Source: Lasiosphaeria ovina
Taxonomy: Eukaryota; Ascomycota; Sordariomycetes; Sordariales; Lasiosphaeriaceae
Length of the DNA: 64,000 nt
Direction: 5' to 3'
Assembly: GCA_033439765.1 (NCBI GenBank)
Contig: JAULSN010000003.1
Location: 6,200,001-6,264,000 of the forward strand
The position numbers and the translations under genes were made by a program. Each line of letters opens with the position of its first letter. Within the stretch, counting starts at the first letter, position 1. Below are positions 10,209 through 21,415 of the stretch, one piece after another. The notes below the pieces were generated by a model, which had not been told where the DNA came from, searched no databases, and saw nothing but the letters and a program-made list of their open reading frames with translations.

Positions 10209-11948
10209 TTACTCTTTGACATTAGGCCAATGGATCTTCTTGCAGTCACCCTGCTTCTTGATGAAGTTTTGGATGTGGTCGACGTCCCATCCGCTGAAGG
10301 GGCGCTTCTTCTGATCTTTTTCCTTCTTCACGGGTTGCCCAAGTCGGAACGATTTGCCAATACTGCACTGACCGTCCTTATACAGAAACTGAAAGCAATC
10401 GCTGAGGCTCTTGCATGCAGCAGCACAATCGTCAAACGACTTGTGCGCCTTCTTCTCGAACTGGTTGTAATCCTTGGCCTTCTTCATTCGGTCGAGCATC
10501 CACTTGTCCCACTTGCGGCTCTCGTCTTTCGTATCCAGATAGAACCGGTCATCTGCACGATTATTCCAGTCTTCCCGCTTCGCTGCGAGCTTCGGCGCAA
10601 AAAACTCGTTGAAGATATCTCGGATCAGAACCGGACCAGGTCGCGAAAATGCGCCTTGCTCGTTGTATCGACGACGTTCGAAATCCCAGATACTGTTGAT
10701 CTCCTCGCTGTTTACGTGGTGCATCGTGACAATGGGATGGCACCAGTGGGACGGTCCGAAAGGTATAGTCGAAGGCTTTTCGCCATTGATGGTGGGCCAC
10801 TGCAAGCGGATGGTCAACACTACAATACCAAGGGCAATAGACGGCGTGGGCGGGGAAAGTAGGCTGGGAAGGGAGGCCAAACGCAGGAGGAGTCGGCGGT
10901 CGCATGCGAAAGAGCCGTCCCGCGCGGTAGCACCGGCTTATGGCTCAAGGGAATCGAACCGCTTTCTCAGACGGGAACAATCGGAATCGGATAAACTTAC
11001 CACTTGATTGACACCCAACTCGGTCGTCTCCTTCAAGGCCATGGCAAACACATAATCCCCGCAGCACTCGCCCTTGGCTCGCGCGTCATAGAGGTTCCCG
11101 ACGCCCGGATGGTTGACGACAAAGTCCTCTATGGCTGCCTTGCTGAGCACGTAGCCGGACCCGCCATGGCCAAAGCTGAAGTTGTTGATCAAGGTTACGC
11201 TGCCGAGATAGTGCTTCTTGGTCGGCGTCAACTTCTGCAGCCAGTGCACCAGGCTGGGCCACAAGACATAGGTGTCGGCGTCGATGAAGACGTACCAGTC
11301 GAAGCCCGGCCTCATGGCATACGTCTTCTCAGCCATGTGTGTGTTCTTGTACTTGTCTAGATGCCAGCCCTCGCTCTTTGGATCGCCGAGCTTGTTGCAA
11401 TTGTCTTGGTCGACAATGCAGGCTTTTTGACGACGGTATAGGTCGAAATCGGGGTTTCCGTCTTGTACCTCCCTCAAGACGGTCGAGAGACTGTCGTGGA
11501 TTTTGTATCCGGCGATTTCCTGGTCCATGTCGCTGAAAATGAGGAAATTGGGGATGCATTTGAGCATTGTCATCAGCTGTGTCGGCAGTCTAGCGAACGC
11601 CTCGCTCGCGCCCGTCTTGACCACGACCAATACGTTGTTCGCTTCGGGAAAGCCATCGCACATGGGATCGCGCCCGGGCGGCGGGCGTCGCGTGTTGGTG
11701 CCGTTGCCGTTCGACGCGGGATACGTGTGCCCGCCGTTGTTGAAGCTTCCAGTGCCCTGTGGTGCATACTGGCTCTTGTGGGGATCTCGGTGGTAGGGAG
11801 GGTCGCCAAGGCCTGACCAGGCGCCAAGCCGTTGGTAGGCCACAAGAAGTGCAAGCAAGGTCGTCGCGGTCAAGACGACAACCGCGAGGCTCCTTCGACT
11901 CGGCATTTTCGCGGGCAAGCGCAGAAACGAGTCGCGGGTTCTGATCAT
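10209..11948 (-). CDS. GT31/fringe-like glycosyltransferase with C-terminal PAN/apple segment
   Basis: Two exons on the minus strand, 11948-11001 and 10799-10209, joined in phase 0 across a 201-nt intron (GTAAGT donor, TGCAG acceptor), give 512 residues. Residues 19-38 are a single membrane helix near the N-terminus, so this is a type II Golgi-style protein with a Gly/Asn/Pro-rich stem (45-95). The catalytic part carries V-L-V-V-V-K-T-G (106-113) and the D-x-D motif F-I-D-A-D-T-Y-V (221-228), used by this fold to bind metal-nucleotide-sugar, plus G-G-S-G-Y-V-L-S. After the intron comes W-C-H-P-I-V-T-M-H-H, typical of fungal family 31-like enzymes. Near the C-terminus, C-A-A-A-C-K-S-L-S-D-C-F-Q-F with G-Q-C-S-I-G resembles a PAN/apple module, usually for protein or sugar binding. 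The sugar donor and acceptor are unknown. The start could also be the Met at residue 15. Confidence 0.85.
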
Positions 11949-14724
11949 CGGGTAGGTGTGACGAGGCAGACGGCGGCCCCTTCAGGTTTGTTGTTTCCGT
12001 TACCTCATGGGCGGGCAGCGTCGGGTCGGCTCTGTGGACCTGAGGTGGGCTGGAGGTGGGCACGCTCGATGCAGGCACGACAGCGAGGGAAGGTGCAGAA
12101 GGCAGGATCACTGAAAGGGCAGGCACCAGATTTAAAACGATTAACAGCCCGACGATCCGCACGAACACGAGCCTCACCAACTAACCAACCAACCAGGAGG
12201 AGAATTTACACACTTCCTTCAATCATCTGAACGAACTAGATCCAGCACGGAGTACGTGTATTCCAGATTCGGTGGGTGGGTGCCGCCCGACAGGGGTTAG
12301 CAAATACGAGAGAGCCCAGGCTGTCTTCAGCTCCTCAAAAATTACCAACAAGTCCAAGCCCCTGCTCCAGGGACACAAGATGGCGCGGGGGCTTCTAGGT
12401 GGCAGGTGCTGAGCGGAACCTTAATTGCTCCACTCCCACACGAATCCCCCTACCATACGCCGTGGAGCCTCGCTGAACAGCACCCGATCTTAACAACGGG
12501 GCGGACCTGGTGGGTTGAGGTGGTTGGTAAGCAGACACCTGCGGGATGGCACCTCAGTTACTCCGTATAAACCCAACATAAAAGAAACCCCTATCCCCGC
12601 CGCAGTTCGGCATACGCTGTGCAAAAAAACAAGGCAGAGCTCGACAGCATAGCGACCCGGACGGCCGTGCCGATGTTTCTTAGGGTTAAGGCGCTACGGG
12701 CTCAGCCGCCAGCTCATGTCAAACCTGATGAGCTGACCAAGGTAGGTACCCAGTTTAGCGGGGTTTACTCAAATTGACGATTCGAGGCCCAGAGAGTGGC
12801 GCCAAAAAGAGGCAGGAGATGGCACACGACGAGACTCGAAAACTGTACGGAGTACATACATGTGTACAAAAGCATCGGGACTAGGAATTGCCACACCCCT
12901 TTTAAACATTGAGTGACGGAGATCTTGTCAGCGCACAATGCTTCACGGCGGGTCGTACAGCCAGTCCGCATGTTTCAGGTTCCCCACTCCTTACACAGCC
13001 CGCGCGGCGGCGCGAAGTGCATAAAAGTTTCCAGAATATGGGCGAAACGGGTTCTGGAGCCATCCGGCCACCCTTTCAGGTTACCGCCGTCGGCGCAACG
13101 ACCCGAGACAAAGGTATAAAAACGTGCACGCCAGAGGTCAGGGCGGGCTCCTTGATTCACTGATAACGGTAACATCAATCTTTCCCGGGTGTTCAATCCA
13201 AGTCTAGATGGGATCTTGGTCCAGAGAGTCTGGATTTCAGCCAAGACGGACACATACAGTCAACCCGACTGCGGCGGTCTTAGCGGGCCTGGAACCGCAA
13301 GGTTACCTGCCTTCTGAGGTCTGTCAGATTGTGAATTCCGGCACGTCAGCATCATCCGCTGTTTCCAGCCCAGCCCGCTATTTTTAGAGGGGTAGGTAAT
13401 ATGTACACTTCAGGGAACTGCCCGTGCCACCATGCCGATGAGGCCCCCTCGGATGCCCTGTCTATCCATCGATGCCCCCAAAGCCAGTCAGCTTCGAGCA
13501 GTCGGTCGTCTTGCGAGATGCTCAATATCCGAATCGTCTCTGGTGTCTGATGTGAGCCCGGAAGTTGACAAACTCGAATTTTTCATGTTCCCCTCTCCTG
13601 GATTACATAATACGCGTGGGAGCATCACGCCCCGCATTTCTCGGTGGCTGAGTCGACGAATCCGCGAAACCAGAAATCACTCGGTGGGAATCTTTCCGAA
13701 TCGGCCCATCTCTACCGAAACTTTCCTTCCAGATTCCATCGCGAGTTCGAACACCACGTCGCAGTTCATCCTTCGGCGACACAACAGCCTGGCTTTCTGT
13801 TGCATTAGAGCTTGGCGTTTGCGCAATCCCACCACCCAGCTCCACAGGTCGCTTTGTATTCTGTAACCCGCACTTCCTGAAGCACGCCTTCTGGCATTTT
13901 TCTACGGCGATCCACCAGCAATTGAATGCAGTGTGAACCGATTGCCATTGACAGCTCACCTGCCTTCCCTACCTAAGGTACCTAGGCAGGTAAGGTACCC
14001 GGTCAGCATTGCTAAGAACTCCGCGCGTGTTTGCGATTCCTCCTCCCTGCAATTGACGAGCCGCAGGCAAACTTGCACATTTGCTGAGACAGAGCACCTC
14101 AATCCCTCGACGCGTCACGCCCCTTTAGCGTTGGTACGGCGCTGCCCGACTCTTACGAGATACCGACGCAATTACAAAAAGGCCGCTTTTTCGATACCTG
14201 GCAAAAGAAATACACGTAAAGACGGGAGTTGCTTGAGGTCTAGTGTGCCTATTCAAGATTTGGCGTCTCTTTCCGCGGTATGACGACGAGCGCCCGCCCC
14301 GAACCTGATTCCCGCCCCGTCCTGTTGACTGCCTGCCCGCCCGGTATCATTTTCGCTCGCGTCCCTCTTTTGCTCGACTATGCAACGAATGCCAGAACCG
14401 CGGCGCCCATCCCAAATAGCAGTACCCATTTCGACACTCGTTTTATAGCCTCGGCGCCTCCCGAAGACCCTACTCTTTCCGTCTCTGTTCGGTTCGGGGC
14501 TTTGATGCACGACAGCCACCCCGCACTGTCGTGCGCCTGCCCGCCCGCACCAAGATGAGTCCGTGTCAGTAGGACAGGCCATCAGCCTTTCAGCGCTCGC
14601 AAACGCCGAGTCGTTGTTCCTCCTGTCGGCACAGATGCCGCGGCAAAAATTGCAAGTCGATGGTCATCCGCTGGTGCCGTGGTGTCATTTGACGGCGTGA
14701 TCTCTGTGTGAGGCGTGATTAGCA
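11949..14724. other. gene-poor spacer, 2.8 kb
   Basis: Contains the promoter of the glycosyltransferase gene (right-hand neighbour of its start at 11948) and two exact TACGGAGTA/TACTCCGTA nonamers (12559-12567 and 12846-12854). Open frames at 13432-13866 and 14253-14582 have no motif and overlap frames on the other strand. No gene called. Confidence 0.5.
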
Positions 14725-15081
14725 CTAGCTGGTGGGTGAGAAGCACAGTCGGCTGCTTCCATACGCGGGACCGCTTTCGCCGCTAAAGTGCTTGGCACAC
14801 ACGTCGACGTTGGCTGCCACGCCGATGAATATGCTCCAACCTGGAAGCTGGCTTCCGGTGCCGTCAGTGGGGCCTCCCGGGATCGGCGTAGTGTGCCCCT
14901 TGATTGGAAATGTAGCATTTGACACGGCATCGGATGTGACGGCGATGATCTCCTGGGCCGGGGGACCAAACACTGCTTGGCCGTCGAGATCGCCGCCCGC
15001 GTAAGCTTGAGCTGAGGCGACGAGCGGGTGAAAATGCAAGGAAGCAAAGAGAATAAACAACGCGCATACAAGTCGAGCCAT
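14725..15081 (-). CDS. small secreted protein of unknown function
   Basis: From the ATG at 15079-15081 the minus strand encodes 118 residues. Residues 1-24 (MARLVCALFILFASLHFHPL...) form a clear signal peptide ending in A-S-A-Q-A. The mature part is short, with two N-terminal repeats of Ala/Gly, one N-x-T sequon (N-A-T-F-P) and only two cysteines (in V-D-V-C-A-K and S-R-L-C-F). A longer in-frame start at 15198 exists but would bury the signal, so I prefer the inner ATG. I do not recognise a family. Size and secretion make it effector-like in a loose sense only. Single exon; C-terminus F-S-P-T-S then stop. Confidence 0.55.
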   Translation of the reverse strand: MARLVCALFILFASLHFHPLVASAQAYAGGDLDGQAVFGPPAQEIIAVTSDAVSNATFPIKGHTTPIPGGPTDGTGSQLPGWSIFIGVAANVDVCAKHFSGESGPAYGSSRLCFSPTS

Positions 15082-16345
15082 ATCGAGAACGCTAAACCAC
15101 TTGCTTGCCGGGTGAGTCTGGACCGTCTCTTGACAGCAAGTGAAGCTGGAAGCCTGTTGAGTATTTCGAGCCGTTGAGTACTGAAACTTGAAGAACATTG
15201 ACTGGCGACCGGGGACCCGGGAGTCACTAAATTATCCCACGTGGTGCACGTAGTCGACAGTTCCAGACCTTGGTAGTGAGCTAAGGCAACGGTTCCCCTC
15301 GATGGGAGCCAATTTTGGTGCATCGTTAGTATAACATTACCCTTATTTTAGGAAATCCCCATTTTAGCTCCGGTCAGAGCTGAGAACTTGAGGCATATTT
15401 ACCTCCATTTTTCTGATACCACTTGTATGCAAGTTCTGTCTAATTCTGGTTACATACCGCCACCCTCTCATGTTGTACTCCATATCATCCTCAAGACCTA
15501 AAGTGAGCAAGTTTCCTGAGGGGGGGCACAATCAATGTATGCAAGAGCATTGCCAATGGTGACGGATGGAAAAATAAAGCGTCGAGGCCCGTTATCTTTG
15601 TCGCCGCTAAACCGCACTAATCGACCCGGCGAACCGTTAGAATGCAGAAGGTTTTGGCCCGGCAGGTGGCTGCGTGACTGATTTTAGCGTGTAAGGTATT
15701 CGCCTGCCCAATGCTCTGTTGAAAGGGGTTGGTCCATTTAGTCCTAGAATCAACTCATGGTGATCTCTGAATCTCAGCATGGGCATATACATGGTATGGA
15801 CTCGTGGAGGTCGTTTGCCTCGAAAAATCTAAAGCATCCCTGGAAGGCGAGAACAAAATCAAGGCCAAATAGTCTAACATAGCAACCACATTCATGCCGG
15901 CCATAAGTTGCGTTAGTGTTAAATCCTCAAGCAGGCATTGTGTGGGTACGAACGCGGTCACAAGAATATTAATTGGACCAGTCTGCAAGGTACCTAGTCA
16001 TAAGGACGATTGACATTTTCATTCGGCTAGACAGGCTCAGGCTCAAATAGACTCTCTCATACAAGAGTGTAAACGAGGTTCCTTTTGAAGGGATATCAAA
16101 CTAGGTCAAGTGGGCGATTTAGAAGCCCTGACGAGTATTAACTCATCTGATCTCACAGAATTGCTTCTTTTGCCTTCGGGGTCTTCCATTGCTGACGTCA
16201 CCTGGATTAGACCCACCACAATCTCCACAAAGACCTTAACGTTCACCTTTGACTGGCCGGCGGGTGAACCAAGACGTACCTAACATATACCAAGACAAAA
16301 TATCAACGATTCATTTCCTCGCCTTCTTCACGATCTGTGTCGACC
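15082..16345. other. intergenic between divergent genes
   Basis: 1.26 kb between the minus-strand secreted protein and the plus-strand hemerythrin gene, so both promoters lie here. AT-rich at 15330-15480 and 15900-16100. No coding sequence recognised. Confidence 0.5.
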
Positions 16346-16953
16346 ATGGCAAGGATTTCCGAGGCCATCAAGGAGGATCATGCGCAAGTGAAGCGCGCCT
16401 TCCACCGCCTTTCCGAGACGGAGCCCGAGCTCCGCAAACCCAACGACGTGACGGGATTCGTCTGGGCCCTGGAACGCTACCTGATTGCCGAGCATCTCGT
16501 CGTCACGCCGGCCCTCGAGTACCACGTGGCAAATGGCGGCGACAGGCACCGTCGGCTCTCCAGCGACCATGACAGCGCAAGTCACCCAGCACCACCTGTT
16601 TGCCGACAGGGAGGCATAATTAAGGCTGACAGGCTGAAAAACAGATGAACCAAAAACTGAAGCACATGCTGGTGTTCGACCCGGCCGAGGCCAGCTTCGA
16701 TGCCTCGCTAATGGCCATCTGGGTCGACCTCGATCCACACATCAACGAAGAGACGAGCAGCGACCTGGTGCAGCTGGAAGAGAGCATGTCGCAGGCTGCC
16801 TCTGAGGCCCTGCAAAGCAGGTACGCTGCAATCAAGAGCCTCTTGCAGAAGCCGTACGGCAGCGACGGGGTGCCAAACGTACAAGCGCTGTCGGCCATTT
16901 TGGAGATGCCGCGCGAGGACCTGATGGCTGCCATCGGCTTGCCCAGCCTATGA
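16346..16953 (+). CDS. hemerythrin (HHE cation-binding) domain protein
   Basis: Two exons, 16346-16576 and 16645-16953, give 179 residues in phase 0. The 68-nt intron starts GCAAGT rather than GT and ends ACAG; retaining it would stop translation after about 100 residues, and removing it restores a continuous helical domain. The pattern is that of an HHE four-helix bundle: H12 in K-E-D-H-A-Q-V-K, the pair E49/H50 with E58/H60 in A-E-H-L-V-V-T-P-A-L-E-Y-H, D74-H75 before the junction, and D-P-H-I-N-E-E in the last helix. Such proteins bind a di-iron centre and are linked to oxygen, NO or iron handling. Fungal versions are soluble and poorly characterised. No targeting signal is visible. The ATG at 16346 (context GACCATGG) is strong. 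Confidence 0.85.
16577..16644 (+). other. GC-AG intron of the hemerythrin gene
   Basis: The donor is AGC|GCAAGT and the acceptor AAACAG|ATG. GCAAGT matches the rest of the 5' splice consensus perfectly, as is usual for minor GC-AG introns. A CTGAC-type branch site (GGCTGACAGG) lies about 20 bases before the acceptor. Confidence 0.75.
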
Positions 16954-17276
16954 TAGTGACAGGTGGCACGAATAAGTCTGCAATAAAAGCCGACGTAGAA
17001 TAGAGGCCGGGCGATGCGTTTGTAGCACTAATAACATAATATAAATAAGGCCACTTTCTATTCTCGTGAATGCTCGGGTTTACGTATCAAAAATTTTCGT
17101 TTTAGACATCAGGCCGAATTGACTAAATACGGCAAGACCCAGGTCTAGACATGGGAAATTACGTCACACCATGCATCCAAACCCCAATTCGTCAGGTGGG
17201 CACGCGATCAGAAAACATGATTTGAGCCACGAAACGCAGGTGCATGGGTATCCAAAAATCCAATTTTGGATAATGG
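16954..17276. other. short intergenic spacer
   Basis: 323 bases, AT-rich, between two plus-strand genes. It should contain the end of the hemerythrin transcript and the promoter of the MFS gene. Nothing else seen. Confidence 0.5.
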
Positions 17277-19085
17277 ATGAGCTCACAGAACTACACCAGA
17301 CACCACCTCGTTTGGTGTCTGTTGTTTGCCGTCTCAGCAATGTGGTCGCTGGTCCAATATCGCCGTCTCGGCAGGCAGGTTGAAGACGAGGTGCGAGCTG
17401 CAAGTCATCTGCACAACGCCACTCACACGAGCAAGGAGAAACAAAACGACGGTTTTAAGCTACCAATAATAGACGGCGGCACTCTGGAGCAAGCAAATCT
17501 CGGAAACCAAGACGTGGGAGACGACAATATATCGGCACAGAAGCACGACGTCTCACAGCACGGCCCGGACGCTGGCGGCAAATATCTGGTCAGGACGTCG
17601 GGCGACGACGACCCCATAGACCCGCGCAACTGGCCACTGCTGGGGCGGAGCAAGAACATCGCCATCCTGTCGCTGCTCATCTTCGCGCAGGCGTGGGCTG
17701 GTGCGGCCGAGTCCATGGCCAACGCGGCGGCGAGCCGCGAGTACGGCGTCAGCAAGGTGACAGAGAGCCTGTCAACGGCCATGTACCTGTTCGGTATTGG
17801 TACTGGCGCGCTCGTGGCTGGCCCCGTCTCAGAGACTGCCGGCCGCAACCCCACGTACCTTGTCTCGACGTTTTGCTACCTGTGGTTCGTGCTCGGCGCC
17901 GCCCTCGCCACCACGTCCTTTGGCGCGCGCATCGCCTGCCGATTCGGCGTCGGCCTGTTTGCGAGCGCTACGCTGAGTATCAACGGCTCCAGCGTGCGCG
18001 ACCAGTTCCGCCCGGTCAAGCGCTCGTTTGTGTTTCCTGTTATTGCCTGGGCCAATGTCGCCGGTGAGATTGGTCCTCCTCTTCACAACTTTCCAAAAAA
18101 AAAAAAAAAAACTAACTCAAAGACCTTGAATCCGTATACAGCCCCTGTAATCGCTCCCATCGTGGGCGGGTGGATAGTTGACAACCCCCGGCTTGGATGG
18201 CGCTGGACCGAATGGGTCACGCTGATCATCTCTGCCGTCGCTTTCCTCGTGGCCCTGCTGTTCCTGCCCGAGACGTACTTGCCGTTGATCCTAGACTGGA
18301 AGGCGACTCACCTCCGCCGCATCACGGGTGACTGCCGCTACAAGTCACAACATGCCGAGGGGCCGTCGTTCGCCGCGAGCATCAAAACCCATCTCCTACA
18401 GCCAGCAAGGTTCTTTTCCAGCGAGCCCGTCGTCGCTGTGCTCGGCGGCTACCTCGTGCTGCTCTACGTGCTGCTCTTCACGTTCCTCTCGGGCTTCGAC
18501 TACATCTTCAAAGACACGTACGGCCTGTCGACTGGCCAGACAGGCTCCTGCTTCGGTGCCATCGCCGCGGGGGCCACAGCCTTCACCGTGCTGGCGCCGT
18601 GGCTGTACAGTTGGGCGCGGATGCGGACAGAGCACGTGCGGGGCGCGTCGCTGGAGCCCGAGTTCCGCCTGTGGCCGGGAATCGTGGCGGCGCCGCTGCT
18701 GCCCGTGGCACTGTTCTGGCTCGGCTGGGGAAACTATGCCAGCATCTCCATCTGGTGCGGCCTGGCCGCGTGCTTCGTCTTTGGTGCCATCCTGATCGCC
18801 ATCTACGTCAGCAGCTACGAGTACATTGTCGACAGCTACGGCAACCACTCGGCTATTGCTCTGTCCAGCATCACCATGCTGCGCTACCTCGTCGCCGGCG
18901 CCCTCGTCATGGCCACCCGTCCCCTGTACGGGGCGCTTGGTGTTCACTGGACCATGACGCTGCTGGGTTGCGTTGCCGTTCTGCTGGCACCAGCCCCATT
19001 TATCTTCTGGAAGGTTGGGCCTAGGCTACGGGCCAAAAGTCCGTATGCCGGGGGTCAGGGAACTAGTTCTAATACTAAGAAATGA
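17277..19085 (+). CDS. MFS transporter, DHA1 (drug:H+ antiporter) type
   Basis: Exons 17277-18063 and 18142-19085 encode 576 residues. A hydrophilic leader (about 1-115) ends in D-P-I-D-P-R-N-W, the hallmark lead-in of fungal DHA1 exporters such as the FLR1/TPO group. Twelve membrane helices follow. Other signatures are A-A-S-R-E-Y-G-V-S, V-A-G-P-V-S-E-T-A-G-R-N-P (motif A equivalent), A-P-I-V-G-G-W-I (motif C-like, right after the intron) and F-L-P-E-T-Y at the end of helix six. Members export drugs, polyamines or other small organic molecules at the plasma membrane; the substrate here is unknown. The 78-nt intron is itself open in frame and carries an A17 run. The first 25 residues are unusually hydrophobic, so the true start may be further downstream or after an unseen 5' exon. 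It converges on the dehydratase gene, 220 bases away. Confidence 0.85.
   Translation: MSSQNYTRHHLVWCLLFAVSAMWSLVQYRRLGRQVEDEVRAASHLHNATHTSKEKQNDGFKLPIIDGGTLEQANLGNQDVGDDNISAQKHDVSQHGPDAGGKYLVRTSGDDDPIDPRNWPLLGRSKNIAILSLLIFAQAWAGAAESMANAAASREYGVSKVTESLSTAMYLFGIGTGALVAGPVSETAGRNPTYLVSTFCYLWFVLGAALATTSFGARIACRFGVGLFASATLSINGSSVRDQFRPVKRSFVFPVIAWANVAGEIGPPLHNFPKKKKKTNSKTLNPYTAPVIAPIVGGWIVDNPRLGWRWTEWVTLIISAVAFLVALLFLPETYLPLILDWKATHLRRITGDCRYKSQHAEGPSFAASIKTHLLQPARFFSSEPVVAVLGGYLVLLYVLLFTFLSGFDYIFKDTYGLSTGQTGSCFGAIAAGATAFTVLAPWLYSWARMRTEHVRGASLEPEFRLWPGIVAAPLLPVALFWLGWGNYASISIWCGLAACFVFGAILIAIYVSSYEYIVDSYGNHSAIALSSITMLRYLVAGALVMATRPLYGALGVHWTMTLLGCVAVLLAPAPFIFWKVGPRLRAKSPYAGGQGTSSNTKK
18095..18111 (+). 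repeat. A17 homopolymer inside an intron
   Basis: Seventeen consecutive A residues lie within the 18064-18141 intron of the MFS gene, just before a CTAAC branch-like site. Slippage-prone and possibly length-variable. Confidence 0.9.
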
Positions 19086-19305
19086 TGTGTTGGTTCCTGG
19101 AGTATATTCGAGTGCCGTTGGTCATGGGCGACCATATTGACACACCTGTTCTTGCAAATATTGTCCAAGCCATAATGAGGCAGCTCGTACATAGAAGCAT
19201 CACGAGCTCTCTTAATAAATAATGCAGAATCGAGACCAGGCCAAGCCGTGCAGTGAATGTTTGCTTACATACCTAATTAGGTGACGGTACGTAAAATACC
19301 CCTAC

Positions 19306-21415
19306 TCATGCGCCCCCCGGGCCGGCAGCCGTCAAGAAGTCAAAGTCAGCACCCTGCTCAGCCTGGTTCACCTCGCGCATGTACAGGCCACGATACCCCC
19401 TGGCGGCCCTGCGTGTCTGCCACGGGGTCGCCGCGGCACCGGGTCTCTTCTGCTCTTCGCGGCGCTCGTCCTGGCGCCTGCGGATCTCGTCGTCGCTGAG
19501 CTCGACGCTCAGCAGGCGCCGCTCGATGTCGCAGACAATGACGTCGCCGTCGCGCACAATGCCGAGCACCGACGCCGGGTCCGCGGCCTCAGGCGACACG
19601 TGCAGCACGATGGTGCCGCCGGCGGTGCCGCTCATGCGGCCGTCCGAGATGCGCAGCATGTCGCCCACGCCCAGCGCCGCAAGTTTGCGCGGAATCGGCA
19701 CCAGCCCGGCCTCGGGCATGCCCGGGTTCCCCACGGGCCCAATGTGCTGCAGAACCAGCACGCTGTCGGCGTCGACGTCGAGATCGGGGTCGTCGATGCG
19801 CCGTGCCAGGTCCGCCGACCCGCTAAACACGACCGCCCGCCCCCGGTGCTGCAGCAGCCGCCGGTCCTTGGACGCGCTGGCCTTAGTCACGGCCCCGCCG
19901 CGCGCCAGGTTGCCGTGCTGGAACACGATGAGCGACGAGGCGGGGTACAGCGGTGTCGCGAGCGGGTGGATGCAGTTGGCAGGGCTGTGCGGTGGCAGGG
20001 GCCGGAACGGCGTTTGCGCGAGTTCTTGGCCCAGCGTGCGGCCCGTGACGGTGAGGGCGTCGAGGTGCAGCAGCGGTTTGAGCTCGTGCAGCAGGGCGAG
20101 CATGCCGCCGGCGTTGTGGAAGTCGGTCATGTAGTTCTCGCCGCTCGGCTTGAGATCGACGAGCAGCGGCGTGGTGCGACCAATGTCGTCGACGGTGTCG
20201 AGCCCGATGGTGCCGGCGACGGCCGGGTGCCGCCCCGCAACGGCCATGAGATGGACCACGGCGTTGGTCGACCCGCCGATGGCCTGGAGCACGATGATAG
20301 CGTTGATAAAGGACTCGCGCGTTAGTAGCGTCTGCGGGCGCAGCTGCAGCTTGGCCAGCTGCACGGCATGCGCCCCCGTCGATTCGGAGATGCGCAGTCG
20401 GGCTGACGACACGGCCGGCGCCGTCGCCCCGTGGATGGGCATCATCCCGAGAGCTACGAGGATACACGCCATGGTGCTAGCCGTGCCCATGACACCACAG
20501 GTGCCTCCCTAACGTCCATGCGCCGCAGCTAGCACGTAAGCGACTGTCTCTCAACCCGCAGCAATATGCTAAGATTCATGGCGGACAAGGAGGAAGAAAG
20601 GAAAAAGAAGAATAGGGACACATATCGGGTGTAGTTACCGTCGGCGCGAGCTCCTCGTTGAGGGCCGAAATGTCTTCAATGTCGAGTGTGCCAGCCCTGA
20701 ACTTGGCCCAGTTGCTCCTGCAGTCCGTACACGCACCGATGCGAACGCCTTGGAAGCTGCCGGGCATCATGGGCCCCGTGACGAGGTGGATAATGGGCTT
20801 GTTGGCCGAGATGCCGCCCATGAGCTGTGCTGGCGTGGTCTTGTCGCAGCCTTTGACGCTGGCGAGACCACATCACAACTGTCAGCCAGCGCTTCAGACT
20901 TGCAGCAGAGATCTTCCTCGGAAGCAACAGCAAGACACGGCACTCCGTCCCCACGCACCTCCAATGAGAACTACGGCATCGACCGGCTGGGCCTGGATCA
21001 TTTCCTCCGTGTCCATGCTCATCAGGTTGCGCAGGTACATGCTCGTCGGCGCGGCAAACGACTCGTGTAGGCTGATGGTGGGGAAGTCGATGGCCAGGCC
21101 GCCGTTGAGCTGCACGCCGCGCTTGACGGCGTCGATGAGCTGCGGGATGTTGGAGTGGCACGGGTTGAAGCTCGAGTACGTGTTCACGATGCCGATGATG
21201 GGTCGCGACAGCGCGTCCTCGCTGTAGCCGAGCGCCTTGATGAATAGCTTGCGCATGAAGAGCGAGAAGTGCGCATCCCCGTATGCCGTGAGGTTCTGCC
21301 GCAGGCCCACGCCATTTGTGTCCAGCGGGGTCGAGAGGTCGTAGTCGGCGTTTTGCCTTGTCGATGTGGTTGAAGTTGGTTGGGCATCTGCCTTCTGATC
21401 ACCGTCGGTGCCCAT
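19306..21415 (-). CDS. IlvD/Edd family dehydratase (dihydroxy-acid or sugar-acid dehydratase)
   Basis: Three minus-strand exons, 21415-20959, 20850-20639 and 20508-19306, give 623 residues with closed phases (introns 108 and 130 nt). The family cysteines for the Fe-S cluster are all present: C86 in F-N-P-C-H-S-N, C154 in G-G-C-D-K-T (formed across the first junction) and C227 in G-T-C-G-V-M-G-T-A. Also seen are G-I-S-A-N-K-P, G-A-C-T-D-C-R, the A-I-G-G-S-T-N-A block and S-D-G-R-M-S-G-T near residue 540. The family removes water from 2,3-dihydroxy acids, either in valine/isoleucine synthesis (mitochondrial ILV3) or in aldonic acid catabolism. The L-T-A-Y-G-D-A-H-F-S-L-F variant and the lack of a mitochondrial presequence (the N-terminus is MGTDGDQKAD) point to a cytosolic paralogue, perhaps for sugar acids. 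That last step is inference. Confidence 0.88.

Noticed and set aside
10920..10990. tRNA-like wording (ggaatcgaacc) near a GC-rich stem
   Set aside because: It falls inside the glycosyltransferase intron and no matching acceptor, D-arm and anticodon arm can be laid out.
12670..12695. telomere-like word TTAGGGTTAAGG
   Set aside because: Only a single unit and a half; no array.
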